A stretch of 64,000 nucleotides of DNA from Taibaiella helva (GTDB lineage Bacteria; Bacteroidota; Bacteroidia; Chitinophagales; Chitinophagaceae), in assembly GCF_003545695.1 (NCBI RefSeq), contig NZ_QUZZ01000003.1:124001-188000 (forward strand), written 5' to 3'. Shown here one piece after another: positions 44,712 through 53,406 of the stretch. A program made the position numbers and the translations under genes. Position 1 is the first letter of the stretch; every line of letters starts with the position of its first letter. A model generated the notes under the pieces. The model saw only the letters and a program-made list of their open reading frames with translations, was not told where the DNA came from and searched no databases.

Positions 44712-45935
44712 ATGAACAGAGTTGTCATCACCGGTATCGGTATTTACTCTTCCCTGGGCATCAACCGGGAAGAAGTAGCAAAATCCTTATTTGAGGGCCG
44801 TTCCGGTATCATTTTCCGCCCCGAGCGTAAAGCCATGGGCTATCGCTCCGGATTGACGGGCTATGTGAACCGCCCCAACCTCAAGGGCCTGCTCGACCGG
44901 CGCGCACGCATTATGATGCCCGAGCAGGCCGAGTTTGCTTATATGGCTACCATCGAGGCCATGCAGCAGGCCGGCGTCGATATCGATTACTTTCAACAGC
45001 AGGAAACCGGTATCATCTACGGCAACGACAGCTGCGCCAAGCCCGTGATCGAAGGCATCGACCTGCTGAGGGAAAAAAAGGATTCCATGCTGATCGGCTC
45101 CGGTTCTGTATTCCAGGTATTGAACTCTACCGTGACCATGAACCTGGCGACCATATTCAAGCTGAGAGGCGTCAATTTCAGCATCAGCGCCGCCTGCGCC
45201 AGCGGGTCGCATGCGATCGGTATGGGCTACCTGTTTATCAAGAACGGACTGCAGGAAAGGGTGATCTGTGGCGGCGCGCAGGAGATCAACGATTATTCCA
45301 TGCCCAATTTTGATGCCTTGGGTACCTTTTCCACCCGAGAGTCGGAGCCTACGAGGGCTTCCAGGCCTTTCGACAAGGACCGCGACGGCCTGGTGCCGGG
45401 CGGCGGTGCGGCGACGGTTATACTGGAAAGCCTGGAGTCGGCGCAGGCCCGGGGCGCGCACATCATTGCCGAAGTGCTGGGCTATGGCTTTTCCTCCAAT
45501 GGCGAGCATATCTCCAATCCCAGTGTCGAAGGACAGGTGAGGTCTATCCACCGCACGCTGAAAGATGCTGGCATGTCGGCAGCCGATGTAGAATATGTGA
45601 ATGCCCATGCGACCTCGACCCCTGCCGGCGATGGCAGCGAGGCGGAAGCGATATTTGAAGTGTTCGGCGGTAAAGTGCCCGTGAGCTCGACCAAGTCGAT
45701 GACGGGACATGAGTGCTGGATGGCCGGGGCGAGCGAGATCGTGTATTCCCTGCTGATGATGCAGCACGATTTTATGGCGCCGAACATCAATTTCGAGCAT
45801 CCTGATGAACACTCGGCCAAGATCAATGTGCTGCCCGAAACCCTGCAGCGTGGTTTTGACGTCTTTCTGTCCAATTCTTTCGGCTTCGGCGGCACCAATT
45901 CTTCCCTCATTCTCCGGAAGTGGAAACAGGGTTAA
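44712..45935 (+). CDS. Beta-ketoacyl-ACP synthase family protein (atypical FabF-like)
   Basis: Thiolase-fold condensing enzyme, 407 residues. The Cys-His-His triad is complete: Cys162 (SAACASGSHAIGMG), His299 (NAHATSTPAGD) and His333 (STKSMTGHECWMAGA). The segment after the second His, normally L-G-A-A-G-A, reads E-C-W-M-A-G-A, unlike housekeeping FabF and suggesting a specialised acyl substrate, as in aryl-polyene, flexirubin or other lipid pathways. It stands alone with no ACP, reductase or dehydratase beside it, which leaves the pathway open. A 23-bp two-way terminator follows. Confidence 0.92.
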   Translation: MNRVVITGIGIYSSLGINREEVAKSLFEGRSGIIFRPERKAMGYRSGLTGYVNRPNLKGLLDRRARIMMPEQAEFAYMATIEAMQQAGVDIDYFQQQETGIIYGNDSCAKPVIEGIDLLREKKDSMLIGSGSVFQVLNSTVTMNLATIFKLRGVNFSISAACASGSHAIGMGYLFIKNGLQERVICGGAQEINDYSMPNFDALGTFSTRESEPTRASRPFDKDRDGLVPGGGAATVILESLESAQARGAHIIAEVLGYGFSSNGEHISNPSVEGQVRSIHRTLKDAGMSAADVEYVNAHATSTPAGDGSEAEAIFEVFGGKVPVSSTKSMTGHECWMAGASEIVYSLLMMQHDFMAPNINFEHPDEHSAKINVLPETLQRGFDVFLSNSFGFGGTNSSLILRKWKQG

Positions 45936-45944
45936 GCTCATTCA

Positions 45945-45993
45945 ATAATATAAGACGAGGGCGATCCAAAGGATCGCCCTCGTCTTATATTAT
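45945..45993. terminator. Bidirectional terminator with 23-bp perfect stem
   Basis: Arms 45945-45967 and 45971-45993 pair perfectly around an AAA loop. It lies between the convergent ketoacyl synthase and outer-membrane protein genes. The GC core is ACGAGGGCGATCC and the outer part is AT-rich, giving a U-rich tail on either strand. Confidence 0.88.
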
Positions 45994-46007
45994 CCGGTAC
46001 CGGCCAA

Positions 46008-46733
46008 TTAAAGACCGGTAATGCTGATGCCTATTGAATAAGGATATACCTCGGGTCCGGCGCCATTTTTGAACAGCTGGCTCAGGTTATAGGAACCGAA
46101 TATGCCGAAGTTGCCCCAGCCGATACGCGCTGTGGGGGCGAAGCGCCAGGTTTCGAAGTAACGCTTGGTATTCACTTTTTCCACTACATAGGTACCGCCT
46201 ACATTGTGCTTGTCTTTGGTATGAGCGCCCACAAGTATGCCTACCTTCATCCCGATCGCCATTTTGAACCCGCGGTTGCGGTTCTCTTTGTTGCCGAAAA
46301 AGCGAAGCTCGAATGGCGCTTCAAGGTAAGTTGTGTTCAGCTTGTTCTTCTTGTAATCGTTGGTGCCATTGGTATCCACGTTCTGGAATACTGCTGTGCT
46401 GGACGAAGTATTCATCACCAGGCGCTGATCATCGAAATAAATGTTATTGCTGCTCACGCCAATGCCCGCAGCAAAGCTGAAGTTGGACCTGGAAATGGGA
46501 AAATCATAGCAGAGATAGGCGTTGAATCCACGGCCGATACCACCGATCTTAACGTTATCCGGTGTCTTCGCCCAGTTGTCATAAGACAGCTGAATCATGA
46601 GAAAATCACGTGATGGTTTGATCACGGACTTTTTCTTTGTGGGTTCGCTTTTGGTATCAGTAGTACTTTCCTGCGCCTGCGCGCCCAGTGAGAAAGCCAG
46701 CGCGATGGCCAGCATACCTGCGATTTTCTTCAT
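46008..46733 (-). CDS. Outer-membrane beta-barrel protein (241 aa)
   Basis: Start at ATG 46733 (MKKIAGMLAIALAFS...), signal peptide ending AQAQ, supported by a -7 element at 46758-46765. After a short Thr/Lys-rich linker (~25-42) the body is amphipathic strands (FLMIQLSYDNW, FNAYLCYDFPI, FSFAAGIGVSSNNIYF, FGIFGSYNLSQLF), ending YSIGISITGL with a hydrophobic C-terminal strand, typical of PorT-like or OprF-type small barrels. Single gene. No specific function can be given. Confidence 0.82.
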   Translation of the reverse strand: MKKIAGMLAIALAFSLGAQAQESTTDTKSEPTKKKSVIKPSRDFLMIQLSYDNWAKTPDNVKIGGIGRGFNAYLCYDFPISRSNFSFAAGIGVSSNNIYFDDQRLVMNTSSSTAVFQNVDTNGTNDYKKNKLNTTYLEAPFELRFFGNKENRNRGFKMAIGMKVGILVGAHTKDKHNVGGTYVVEKVNTKRYFETWRFAPTARIGWGNFGIFGSYNLSQLFKNGAGPEVYPYSIGISITGL

Positions 46734-46757
46734 ATGAGAGTAAGTGCAATTGAGGCG

Positions 46758-46765
46758 CAAAGATA
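46758..46765 (-). promoter_or_regulatory. Bacteroidota -7 element before OM barrel gene
   Basis: Minus-strand TATCTTTG, exact TAnnTTTG, 24 bp before ATG 46733. It overlaps the in-frame upstream start at 46760 and so excludes it. Confidence 0.55.
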
Positions 46766-46839
46766 ACTGTTGCGCGGCTTTTTAAATATTTTTTCTTCTT
46801 TTGTTGCGATCTCAGGAGATTTGCGGTATTATCTGGCTT

Positions 46840-47853
46840 ATGCTTCAATTGAAATACCGGAGATACGATCTCCCCTTTGAGTATCCCTTTGCTATTGCCA
46901 AAGGAACGAAAACCCATCAGCCGACGCTGGTTCTTTCCCTTGGCCTGGGCAGGCTTACCGGCTACGGTGAAGCTACCGAGATCGGGTACTATAACGCTAA
47001 CCTCGACGAAATGATTGTGTTGCTGGAAAAAAACCGGCATACGATCGAACGCTATGCGCTCAACGGCCCCGAGCGGTTCTGGCATTTCCTGCATCACCTG
47101 CTGCCCGGGCAGCCCTTTCTTATTGCGGCATTGGATATGGCCGGCTGGGACCTGTGGGCGCAGCTGAACCGTAAGCCTCTGTATGCTCTTATCGGGCTGC
47201 AGTGGAAAAATATTCCCCTCACCGATTATACAATAGGGATCAATGATCCGGAGGCAATCCGGCAAAGGGTAATTGGAAGGCCCTATCCTATTTATAAGCT
47301 CAAGATGGGAGGTGGCCAGGACCTGATTGCGCTGGAGGCTTTGCGCAGCGTGACCTCCTCCGCCGTCCGTGTCGACGCCAATGAAGGCTGGAGCCTGGAG
47401 GAAGCGAAACGGATCGTTCCGGAGCTGGAGCGGCTCGATGTCGAGCTCATCGAGCAGCCCCTGCACCGTGACGACAAAGAAGGGATGAAAGCGTTGAAGC
47501 AATTGACCCGCCTGCCCATTATTGCCGATGAAGCCTGCCGGGAGGAAAAAGATGTAGCCGCCTGCCTGGAGATGTACGATGGCATTAATATCAAGCTGGC
47601 TAAGTGCGGAGGCATTACACCGGCCCTGAGTATGATCCGTGCTGCCCTGAAAGCGGGGAAGAAGATCATGCTCGGCGGTATGTGCGAAAATGTGGTCGGC
47701 GCTACAGTATTGGCTCACCTGCTTCCGCTGGCCAATTACGCCGACATCGATGGCCCGCTGCTGCTGAAAGAGCGGGTAGGAGAGGGACTGATCTATAACG
47801 GGGCGGAGATCAGCCTGCCCGAAGGACGTACCGGCGCTGGCATATTCATGTAG
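46840..47853 (+). CDS. Dipeptide epimerase (enolase superfamily)
   Basis: Muconate-lactonizing/mandelate-racemase-type enzyme, 337 residues from ATG 46840. Catalytic groups: Lys153 and Lys155 in YKLKMG, metal ligands Asp179 (VDANEGW), Glu205 (IEQP) and Asp230 (ADE), and Lys252 in IKLAKCGG. The KxK plus second-Lys arrangement is that of the dipeptide epimerases, such as L-Ala-D/L-Glu epimerase, which help recycle murein peptides. The exact dipeptide specificity cannot be told. It precedes the C10 protease gene by 84 bp, with an inverted repeat between them. Confidence 0.92.
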   Translation: MLQLKYRRYDLPFEYPFAIAKGTKTHQPTLVLSLGLGRLTGYGEATEIGYYNANLDEMIVLLEKNRHTIERYALNGPERFWHFLHHLLPGQPFLIAALDMAGWDLWAQLNRKPLYALIGLQWKNIPLTDYTIGINDPEAIRQRVIGRPYPIYKLKMGGGQDLIALEALRSVTSSAVRVDANEGWSLEEAKRIVPELERLDVELIEQPLHRDDKEGMKALKQLTRLPIIADEACREEKDVAACLEMYDGINIKLAKCGGITPALSMIRAALKAGKKIMLGGMCENVVGATVLAHLLPLANYADIDGPLLLKERVGEGLIYNGAEISLPEGRTGAGIFM

Positions 47854-47880
47854 GTACCACAGTTTTTTTTGGTTACTTAT

Positions 47881-47917
47881 TTGCAAAATGTTAATTTCAT
47901 CGATCTTAACTTATTGC
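47881..47917. promoter_or_regulatory. Imperfect inverted repeat upstream of C10 protease
   Basis: Half-sites TTGCAAAATGTTAA and TTAACTTATTGCAA match as an inverted repeat at 11 of 14 positions, separated by ~9 nt. It ends 20 bp before ATG 47938. Position and symmetry suit a transcription-factor site, but no factor is known. Confidence 0.4.
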
Positions 47918-47937
47918 AAAAACCAATAAAACAAATA

Positions 47938-49752
47938 ATGAAAAGAACGGTACTTCTCTTGTCCCTGGGTTGCATTGCCGGTTTTTCGGCTTTGGCCCGG
48001 CAGGTGGATGAGCAAAGCGCGGCTGCGGTTGCCCGCAGTTTCGTCGCCTCCAAAACGAAGAGCAGCGATCAGCCTACGCTTAAGCTGCTGACCACTTCCA
48101 CTGCTGACCAACCCGGCGGAACGGCGATCAATACCTATTACGTGTTTGATCTGAATAACCGGCAAGGCTTTGTGATCGTGGCTGCCGACGATATCGTGAA
48201 GCCGATCCTGGCTTACTCCCTGAAAGAAACTTTCCAGGAAGGTGCGGATGCCTCGCCCGAAGCCAGCTACTGGCTGGGCCTTTACCGCGACCAGATCAGC
48301 TTTGCCGTACAGCATCACCTCGATGCCACTAAAGAAGCGATAGCCGATTGGCATCACTATACCAGCGAAACGACTACCGGAACGGCGAATAAGCCTACGG
48401 CAGAAGTAGCGCCTATGCTGACCACTACCTGGAACCAGGGAACTTACTACAACATTTATACACCAGGCACAGGGTCCACCAAAGCACCGGTAGGCTGCGT
48501 GGCTACGGCCATGGCGCAGATCATGAAGTATTGGGATGCACCCACAACCGGTACCGGCGCCTATTCTTATAGCCATGCTACTTATGGACAGCAGTCGGCC
48601 GATTTCGGTGCTACGACTTACCAATGGGACCTGATGCCTAATAACCTGATCGCCACCTCTCCTCTGGCATCCAAAGAGGCAGTTTCCCTGCTGGGCTATC
48701 ATTGCGCTGTAAGTGTGCGGATGGACTTTGATCCGGCAGGCAGCGGATCTCAGGTGCTGGCCTGGAGCGCCAATTCTAAATGTGCTGAGAATGCTTTCAA
48801 AAATTATTTCGGATATAAGCCAACGATTGAGGGCCTGTACCGCGAAGAGCATACCGACGCGGAATGGAATGCCCTGCTGAAAGCAGAGATCGACAACGGC
48901 CGTCCTATTCTCTATGCCGGTTTTGGCGAGCTTGGCGGACACGCTTTCGTATTTGACGGGTATGATGCCTCAGGTCTGTACCATATCAACTGGGGCTGGG
49001 GCGGTATGAGCAACGGTTATTTCACCGTGGATAACCTGGCCCCTTCTGCGCTGGGCATTGGCGGCGGCGGCGGTAACTTTAACGATGGTCAGCAGGCGCT
49101 GACCAAGATAGAACCAGCCAATGCCTCCGACCTGGTAACCAAAGCCACACTTACCGTATCTACACCGGCAATTACCCAGGGTGATGCGTTCAGCGTGAAC
49201 GGTAAGGTCGGTAACCGGGGTACCCGGAGGTTTGTGGGAGAAATTACTGCTGCGCTGTACACCAGCACCGACAATACTTTTACCGCTTATGTAGCCACCC
49301 TGGGCAGCATGTCGATACTGAAAGGCATTGATAGCGCGATGACCTTTAATGCTGATAATACCAGCGCGCTGCCTGCTGGCCATTACAATATCAAATTGCT
49401 GTACCGCGATGGCAATGCCGACTGGCAGGTGCTGCCCGATACTCTGGGCTTCACCAACAGCGTGCCTTTTACGGTAAATGCCGACCCTACCGGTATCGCG
49501 GCAACCGCACTGGACCACTCTTTCCATGTGTATCCCGTGCCCGCCGGCGCTTACCTGACTATCGACCGGAAAGGTTTTTCGGGTAAGATCAGCAGCATAG
49601 ACCTGTTTAATCTCCAGGGACAAAAAGTCGCGACCGCATCTTCTGCAAACGTAACGACTATACCTGTGAGCCAGCTGGCCAATGGTATTTATTACCTGCG
49701 CCTGGTTACCGATCAGGGAACCAGCAATAAGAAGATCATTGTAAAGCACTAA
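47938..49752 (+). CDS. C10-family cysteine protease with T9SS tail
   Basis: Secreted streptopain-like (SpeB family) protease, 604 residues from ATG 47938. Signal peptide ends ALARQ (~21). A propeptide-like region (~22-155; YVFDLNNRQGFVIVAADD is typical of the inhibitory pro-domain) precedes the catalytic domain, with Cys187 in VGCVATAMAQIMKYW and His335 in GGHAFVFDGY, close to the SpeB positions 192 and 340; INWGWGG (~350) is also conserved. A beta-sandwich follows (~420-520), then a T9SS type A tail (FHVYPVPAG...). It should be exported as an inactive zymogen and could act on surface or host/prey proteins. Confidence 0.95.
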   Translation: MKRTVLLLSLGCIAGFSALARQVDEQSAAAVARSFVASKTKSSDQPTLKLLTTSTADQPGGTAINTYYVFDLNNRQGFVIVAADDIVKPILAYSLKETFQEGADASPEASYWLGLYRDQISFAVQHHLDATKEAIADWHHYTSETTTGTANKPTAEVAPMLTTTWNQGTYYNIYTPGTGSTKAPVGCVATAMAQIMKYWDAPTTGTGAYSYSHATYGQQSADFGATTYQWDLMPNNLIATSPLASKEAVSLLGYHCAVSVRMDFDPAGSGSQVLAWSANSKCAENAFKNYFGYKPTIEGLYREEHTDAEWNALLKAEIDNGRPILYAGFGELGGHAFVFDGYDASGLYHINWGWGGMSNGYFTVDNLAPSALGIGGGGGNFNDGQQALTKIEPANASDLVTKATLTVSTPAITQGDAFSVNGKVGNRGTRRFVGEITAALYTSTDNTFTAYVATLGSMSILKGIDSAMTFNADNTSALPAGHYNIKLLYRDGNADWQVLPDTLGFTNSVPFTVNADPTGIAATALDHSFHVYPVPAGAYLTIDRKGFSGKISSIDLFNLQGQKVATASSANVTTIPVSQLANGIYYLRLVTDQGTSNKKIIVKH

Positions 49753-49766
49753 ATGCGATGAGAGAT

Positions 49767-49810
49767 AACGCAAAGCGGGACGATGCCATAGGCTCGTCCC
49801 GCTTTGCGTT
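49767..49810. terminator. Bidirectional terminator
   Basis: A 17-bp perfect stem (left arm AACGCAAAGCGGGACGA, 49767-49783) faces 49794-49810 over a loop that itself contains GCC/GGC. It separates the convergent protease and helicase genes. Confidence 0.88.
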
Positions 49811-49878
49811 GGTGTCAGGTATTAAGTAACAGGAACCAGGTATCAAGAGCCAGGAAGCAAGAATCAAGAACCCATTTC

Positions 49879-49930
49879 TAATATCTCACATCTTACATCT
49901 AATATCTCACATCTTACATCTAATATCTCA
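49879..49930. repeat. 2.5 copies of a 21-bp tandem repeat
   Basis: Unit starts TAATATCTCACATCTTACAT plus C: copies at 49879-49899, 49900-49920 and a partial one at 49921-49930. It is preceded by loosely repeated 'CAGGAA/CAAGAA' stretches (49815-49870). It abuts the helicase stop (49928), so the third partial copy overlaps the end of the gene. Confidence 0.85.
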
Positions 49931-52795
49931 CCCAAACAAATAAGCCACATCATCCTCTGTAAGGTTCTTCACAAAGCCTTCTTCGGCGCTGATGAGCTCT
50001 TCTGACAACAGCTGCTTCTTCTGCTGCAGCGCGATGATCCGCTCTTCGATGGTGTCTTTGCAGATCATTTTGTAGGCGAACACATGCTTGGTCTGGCCTA
50101 TACGGTGCGTACGGTCTATAGCCTGCTGCTGCACTGCTGTATTCCACCAGGGATCTACCAGGAACACATAATCGGCCGCCGTAAGGTTAAGGCCGGCGTT
50201 GCCGCTCTTAAGGCTGATGAGAAATACCCTGGTCTGATCTTCGGTCGACTGGAAGCGGTTGACCATGGCCTGTCGCTCTGCTACCGGTGTATCGCCATCG
50301 AAATGGAAGAAGCTGATGTTTTGTTGCCGGCAACGTTCCGCGATCAGGTGCAACATGCCTTTGAACTGGGAGAAGACGAGCGTCTTGTTGCTCTTCAGGT
50401 TCTGCAGCTCATCCATCAGCATATCTGCTTTGATAGAATCGTTGCAAGCGCTGCTTTCGCTCAGCAATTGGGGAGCGCCGCACACCTGGCGCAGCTTCAT
50501 AATGCCTTGCAGGATATTCAGCTTGTTCTTCTCGAGGCCGCCGGTTTTAATATCGAGAAAGATGCTGTCCCTGATCTGGTTCCTGATCTCGTTGTAGGCC
50601 GCCATCTGGTCTTCGCCCATAGCACACCACAGCACGCTTTCTGTTTTTTCCGGCAGATCGGGCGCTACCTGCTCCTTGGTCCGGCGCAGCACGAAGGGCG
50701 CAGTCATTTGCTGCAGCGCTTTGATCTTATCCTTGTCGCCGTCGCGGTCGATGGGGTTGGCATACTCCTTACGGAAAAATTCCTGTCCGCCGAACATGCC
50801 GGGCAGCAGGAAGTTGAGCTGGGCATACAGGTCGAATGTATTATTCATGACCGGTGTGCCGCTGAGCGCTACCCTGGCCCTGGCCGTAAGCTGCTGAACG
50901 GCTTTCGTTACCTGGGCCTGCACGTTCTTGATATTCTGGCTTTCATCCACTACGACTGCATCCCAGGGGCTGATGTGCAATTGCTCGATATCGCTGCGCA
51001 GGGTACCGTAGCTGCAGATAAGCACCTGGCCTTCCAGGCGGAAGAAGCTTTCTATATTGCGCTGTAAGCCGTTGTAGACAAAGGTTTTCACGGATGGGGC
51101 AAATTTTTCCAGCTCCATTTTCCAATTGTAGATCAGGGAGGCAGGGCAAACGATCAGGTGGCGGGCCGCAGGATCCAGCTCCAGCCGGCGGCAGAGGAAA
51201 GTGATCGTTTGCAGCGTTTTACCCAGTCCCATATCGTCGGCCAGGCATGCGCCGGCGCCGATCTCGGCCAGCAGCGACAGCCATTCAAAGCCTTTGTGCT
51301 GGTAAGGGCGCAGGCTGGCCTGCAGCAGGGAAGGTACTGCATAGATACGTTGCTGCTCATCCTGCCATTGCAGCCAGCTTTGGAGCCAGGCTTCACTGAT
51401 GGAGGGCTCAAGCGCTTCTTTGGCCTCACCTTTTTCCAGGCTCAGCATGATCCATTTGGGGATCACCACCTCGTTCTTCGACAGTTTGCCATGCTTGATG
51501 ACAGGGGCATACTGCGCTACCCATTCATCGTTGAAAATGCCGATGGTGCTATCTTTGAGCAGGATGGAATTCTGTCCTGCGATCAGTAATTTCTGCAGCT
51601 CTGTAAGGGAGATCTGCTCTTTGTCGAAGCGGATCTTCAGGCTTAAGGTCAGGGTTTCTTCCTCCTGCTTTAAGATCTGCATCTCGGTTACCGGCGGATG
51701 AGCGGAGTAGCGGAAATGCCGCAGCATTTCCAGTCCGATCATCTCTGCATCCTGCTCCAGCAGGCCGTGGTAGGCCTTCAGGAACCATTGCTTTTTCTTG
51801 GCATCGGCGAAGGTGAGGTAAAAGAACTTGTTGGATTGTTTCGCAAAATTGGGATGGAGCGACTGCAGGTAGCTGGTAAAGGCCAGCTCCGCCTCCTTAT
51901 GCCTTACAATGCTATAGGCTTCGCCGTTGCGGATGGTTTCGTGGCGCTCTTTCCATTCGCCTTCAACAATGATGCCTTCGTATTTCCACTTGGGTGTGAA
52001 CATCAGCATCGAATCGCTGATCTCGCTCAGGTAAACACAGTTGACCGGCGCGGTATTGATCTCCCTTTTTTCAAAAAGATTGTTGCGGTTAACCTTATAA
52101 CCTTCTTCCAGCTTCTGTACAATGCGCTGGGAAAGCAATGCCGGGTTGCGGGCAAACTGCTGCGGCTGGCTTTGCTCCAGCCATTCCAGGGTGAGGTGGT
52201 CGTTGTGGCGCAGCGAATAATAATTGCTTTCAGCTTCTACCAGGAATTTATAACGTTTCACCTGGTCGAGGGTATAGCTGGCATTGCCGCAGCGGATATG
52301 CGTTATTACCACCAGGCCCCCATCTGCAGCTTTTATGACCTCGAAGGAAAGCTCCGGTGTCTCTTTCAGGATATTGCAGCGAGCGATAAGGTAATTGCCT
52401 GTAGCAGGGTTCTTCACCCGGTGGTAGCTTCTCAGCTTGGGCACCGCGTTCAGCAGGTTGCCCAGCAGCTCCTGTATATAACGGGCTACGGTCTTGTCCA
52501 GGAATTTGTCCAGGGGCATACCCGATTTCTCCTTTGCATGCCGTTTCTTCAGCTGGCCGACTTCAAAAGCGATATCGTCATCATTGAAGCGGGCGAGCAG
52601 CTGCTTTCCTTCCGCGCTGTATTTGCCGAAGTAACGCTCGATCTGCACTTCGTCCAGCGGGAACATTTCAAAAGGCACATGGGCGCCCTGCCGGATATGC
52701 AGGGAGTTAAAGATGCTGTTGTGGCTGAATATCTCTTCCGGGCACAGCACCAGGGTGGCTACAGGCACGGTTCTCGTCGGTGTTTGCGGCGGCAT
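49928..52795 (-). CDS. SNF2-family DEAD/DEAH-box helicase
   Basis: Large (955 aa) ATP-dependent DNA translocase of the Swi2/Snf2 group. The C-terminal half holds the motor: motif I ADDMGLGKT (~520), Ia/Ib region, motif II DESQ (~615) in place of the common DEAH, motif III ALSGTPVMNN, and in the second RecA lobe SLKSGNAGLNL (V) and QAIDRTHRIGQ (VI, ~895). Residues 1-510 match no domain I can name; SWIM or HARP signatures are not seen. Stand-alone housekeeping-like gene, no restriction or phage gene beside it. Substrate process (RNA polymerase recycling, repair, defence) is undetermined. Confidence 0.92.
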   Translation of the reverse strand: MPPQTPTRTVPVATLVLCPEEIFSHNSIFNSLHIRQGAHVPFEMFPLDEVQIERYFGKYSAEGKQLLARFNDDDIAFEVGQLKKRHAKEKSGMPLDKFLDKTVARYIQELLGNLLNAVPKLRSYHRVKNPATGNYLIARCNILKETPELSFEVIKAADGGLVVITHIRCGNASYTLDQVKRYKFLVEAESNYYSLRHNDHLTLEWLEQSQPQQFARNPALLSQRIVQKLEEGYKVNRNNLFEKREINTAPVNCVYLSEISDSMLMFTPKWKYEGIIVEGEWKERHETIRNGEAYSIVRHKEAELAFTSYLQSLHPNFAKQSNKFFYLTFADAKKKQWFLKAYHGLLEQDAEMIGLEMLRHFRYSAHPPVTEMQILKQEEETLTLSLKIRFDKEQISLTELQKLLIAGQNSILLKDSTIGIFNDEWVAQYAPVIKHGKLSKNEVVIPKWIMLSLEKGEAKEALEPSISEAWLQSWLQWQDEQQRIYAVPSLLQASLRPYQHKGFEWLSLLAEIGAGACLADDMGLGKTLQTITFLCRRLELDPAARHLIVCPASLIYNWKMELEKFAPSVKTFVYNGLQRNIESFFRLEGQVLICSYGTLRSDIEQLHISPWDAVVVDESQNIKNVQAQVTKAVQQLTARARVALSGTPVMNNTFDLYAQLNFLLPGMFGGQEFFRKEYANPIDRDGDKDKIKALQQMTAPFVLRRTKEQVAPDLPEKTESVLWCAMGEDQMAAYNEIRNQIRDSIFLDIKTGGLEKNKLNILQGIMKLRQVCGAPQLLSESSACNDSIKADMLMDELQNLKSNKTLVFSQFKGMLHLIAERCRQQNISFFHFDGDTPVAERQAMVNRFQSTEDQTRVFLISLKSGNAGLNLTAADYVFLVDPWWNTAVQQQAIDRTHRIGQTKHVFAYKMICKDTIEERIIALQQKKQLLSEELISAEEGFVKNLTEDDVAYLFG

Positions 52796-52843
52796 GTTCC
52801 TGATTTTTTTAAGGAGCGCAAAAGTAGGAAAGCTTTACCAAAT

Positions 52844-53245
52844 CTATTTCCGTTCCTGGCAGAGCTCAATCAGCACGCCATTAGTGCCTTTGGGATGCAG
52901 GAAGCAGACGAGCTTGTTGTCGGCGCCGGGTTTGGGTTGCTCGTTCAGCAGGGTAAAGCCTTCGCCGGCAAGGCGTTTCATTTCGGACCCGATATCGGCT
53001 ACCTCAAAAGCGATATGGTGCATGCCTTCGCCTTTTTTGGCAATAAAGGTGGCAATAGGGCTGTTTTCCTTAGTCGCTTCCAGCAGCTCCAGCTTGGTTT
53101 CCCCGTGTTGAAAGAACGCGGTATTGACGCCTTCAGTCTCCACCTGCTCCGTTTTATAGCAGCTGGTGTTCAGCAGCTTTTCAAATAAAGGCACTGAAGC
53201 TGCCAGGTCTTTTACCGCTATACCAATATGCTCTACTCTGATCAT
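52844..53245 (-). CDS. mce: Methylmalonyl-CoA epimerase
   Basis: Glyoxalase-fold (VOC) enzyme that interconverts (2R)- and (2S)-methylmalonyl-CoA, linking propionyl-CoA and succinyl-CoA through the B12-dependent mutase. At 133 residues it has family length. VEHIGIAVKDL begins the first VOC repeat (metal His6), GEGMHHIAFEV the second (His near 76), and a Glu near the end (VLIELCQ) completes the site. A near-consensus minus-strand -7 (TACTTTCG) lies at 53303-53310. Fits with the adenosyltransferase at 27.6 kb. Confidence 0.94.
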   Translation of the reverse strand: MIRVEHIGIAVKDLAASVPLFEKLLNTSCYKTEQVETEGVNTAFFQHGETKLELLEATKENSPIATFIAKKGEGMHHIAFEVADIGSEMKRLAGEGFTLLNEQPKPGADNKLVCFLHPKGTNGVLIELCQERK

Positions 53246-53406
53246 ATTTTACAATAGTTTTTATAAATGGGAAAATCAATACAGGAGATACTTCTAAAGG
53301 GGCGAAAGTAAAACTTTCAGGCTAATTTTGCGGGGTTGACCACCTGGTAAAAGGGTTTGGTCCCCGAAGTTTTTTGCAAGATCTTTGACGCTGCTGAAAA
53401 TACCTG

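Noticed and set aside
30000-46000. A specialised-metabolite cluster around the ketoacyl synthase, hydrolases and SDR
   Set aside because: The genes are on different strands in separate transcripts with terminators between, and lack ACP, reductase partner and dehydratase.
51698-53188. 496-codon plus-strand frame opposite the SNF2 helicase and epimerase
   Set aside because: It spans two well-identified minus-strand genes and their spacer; the translation has no recognisable family.
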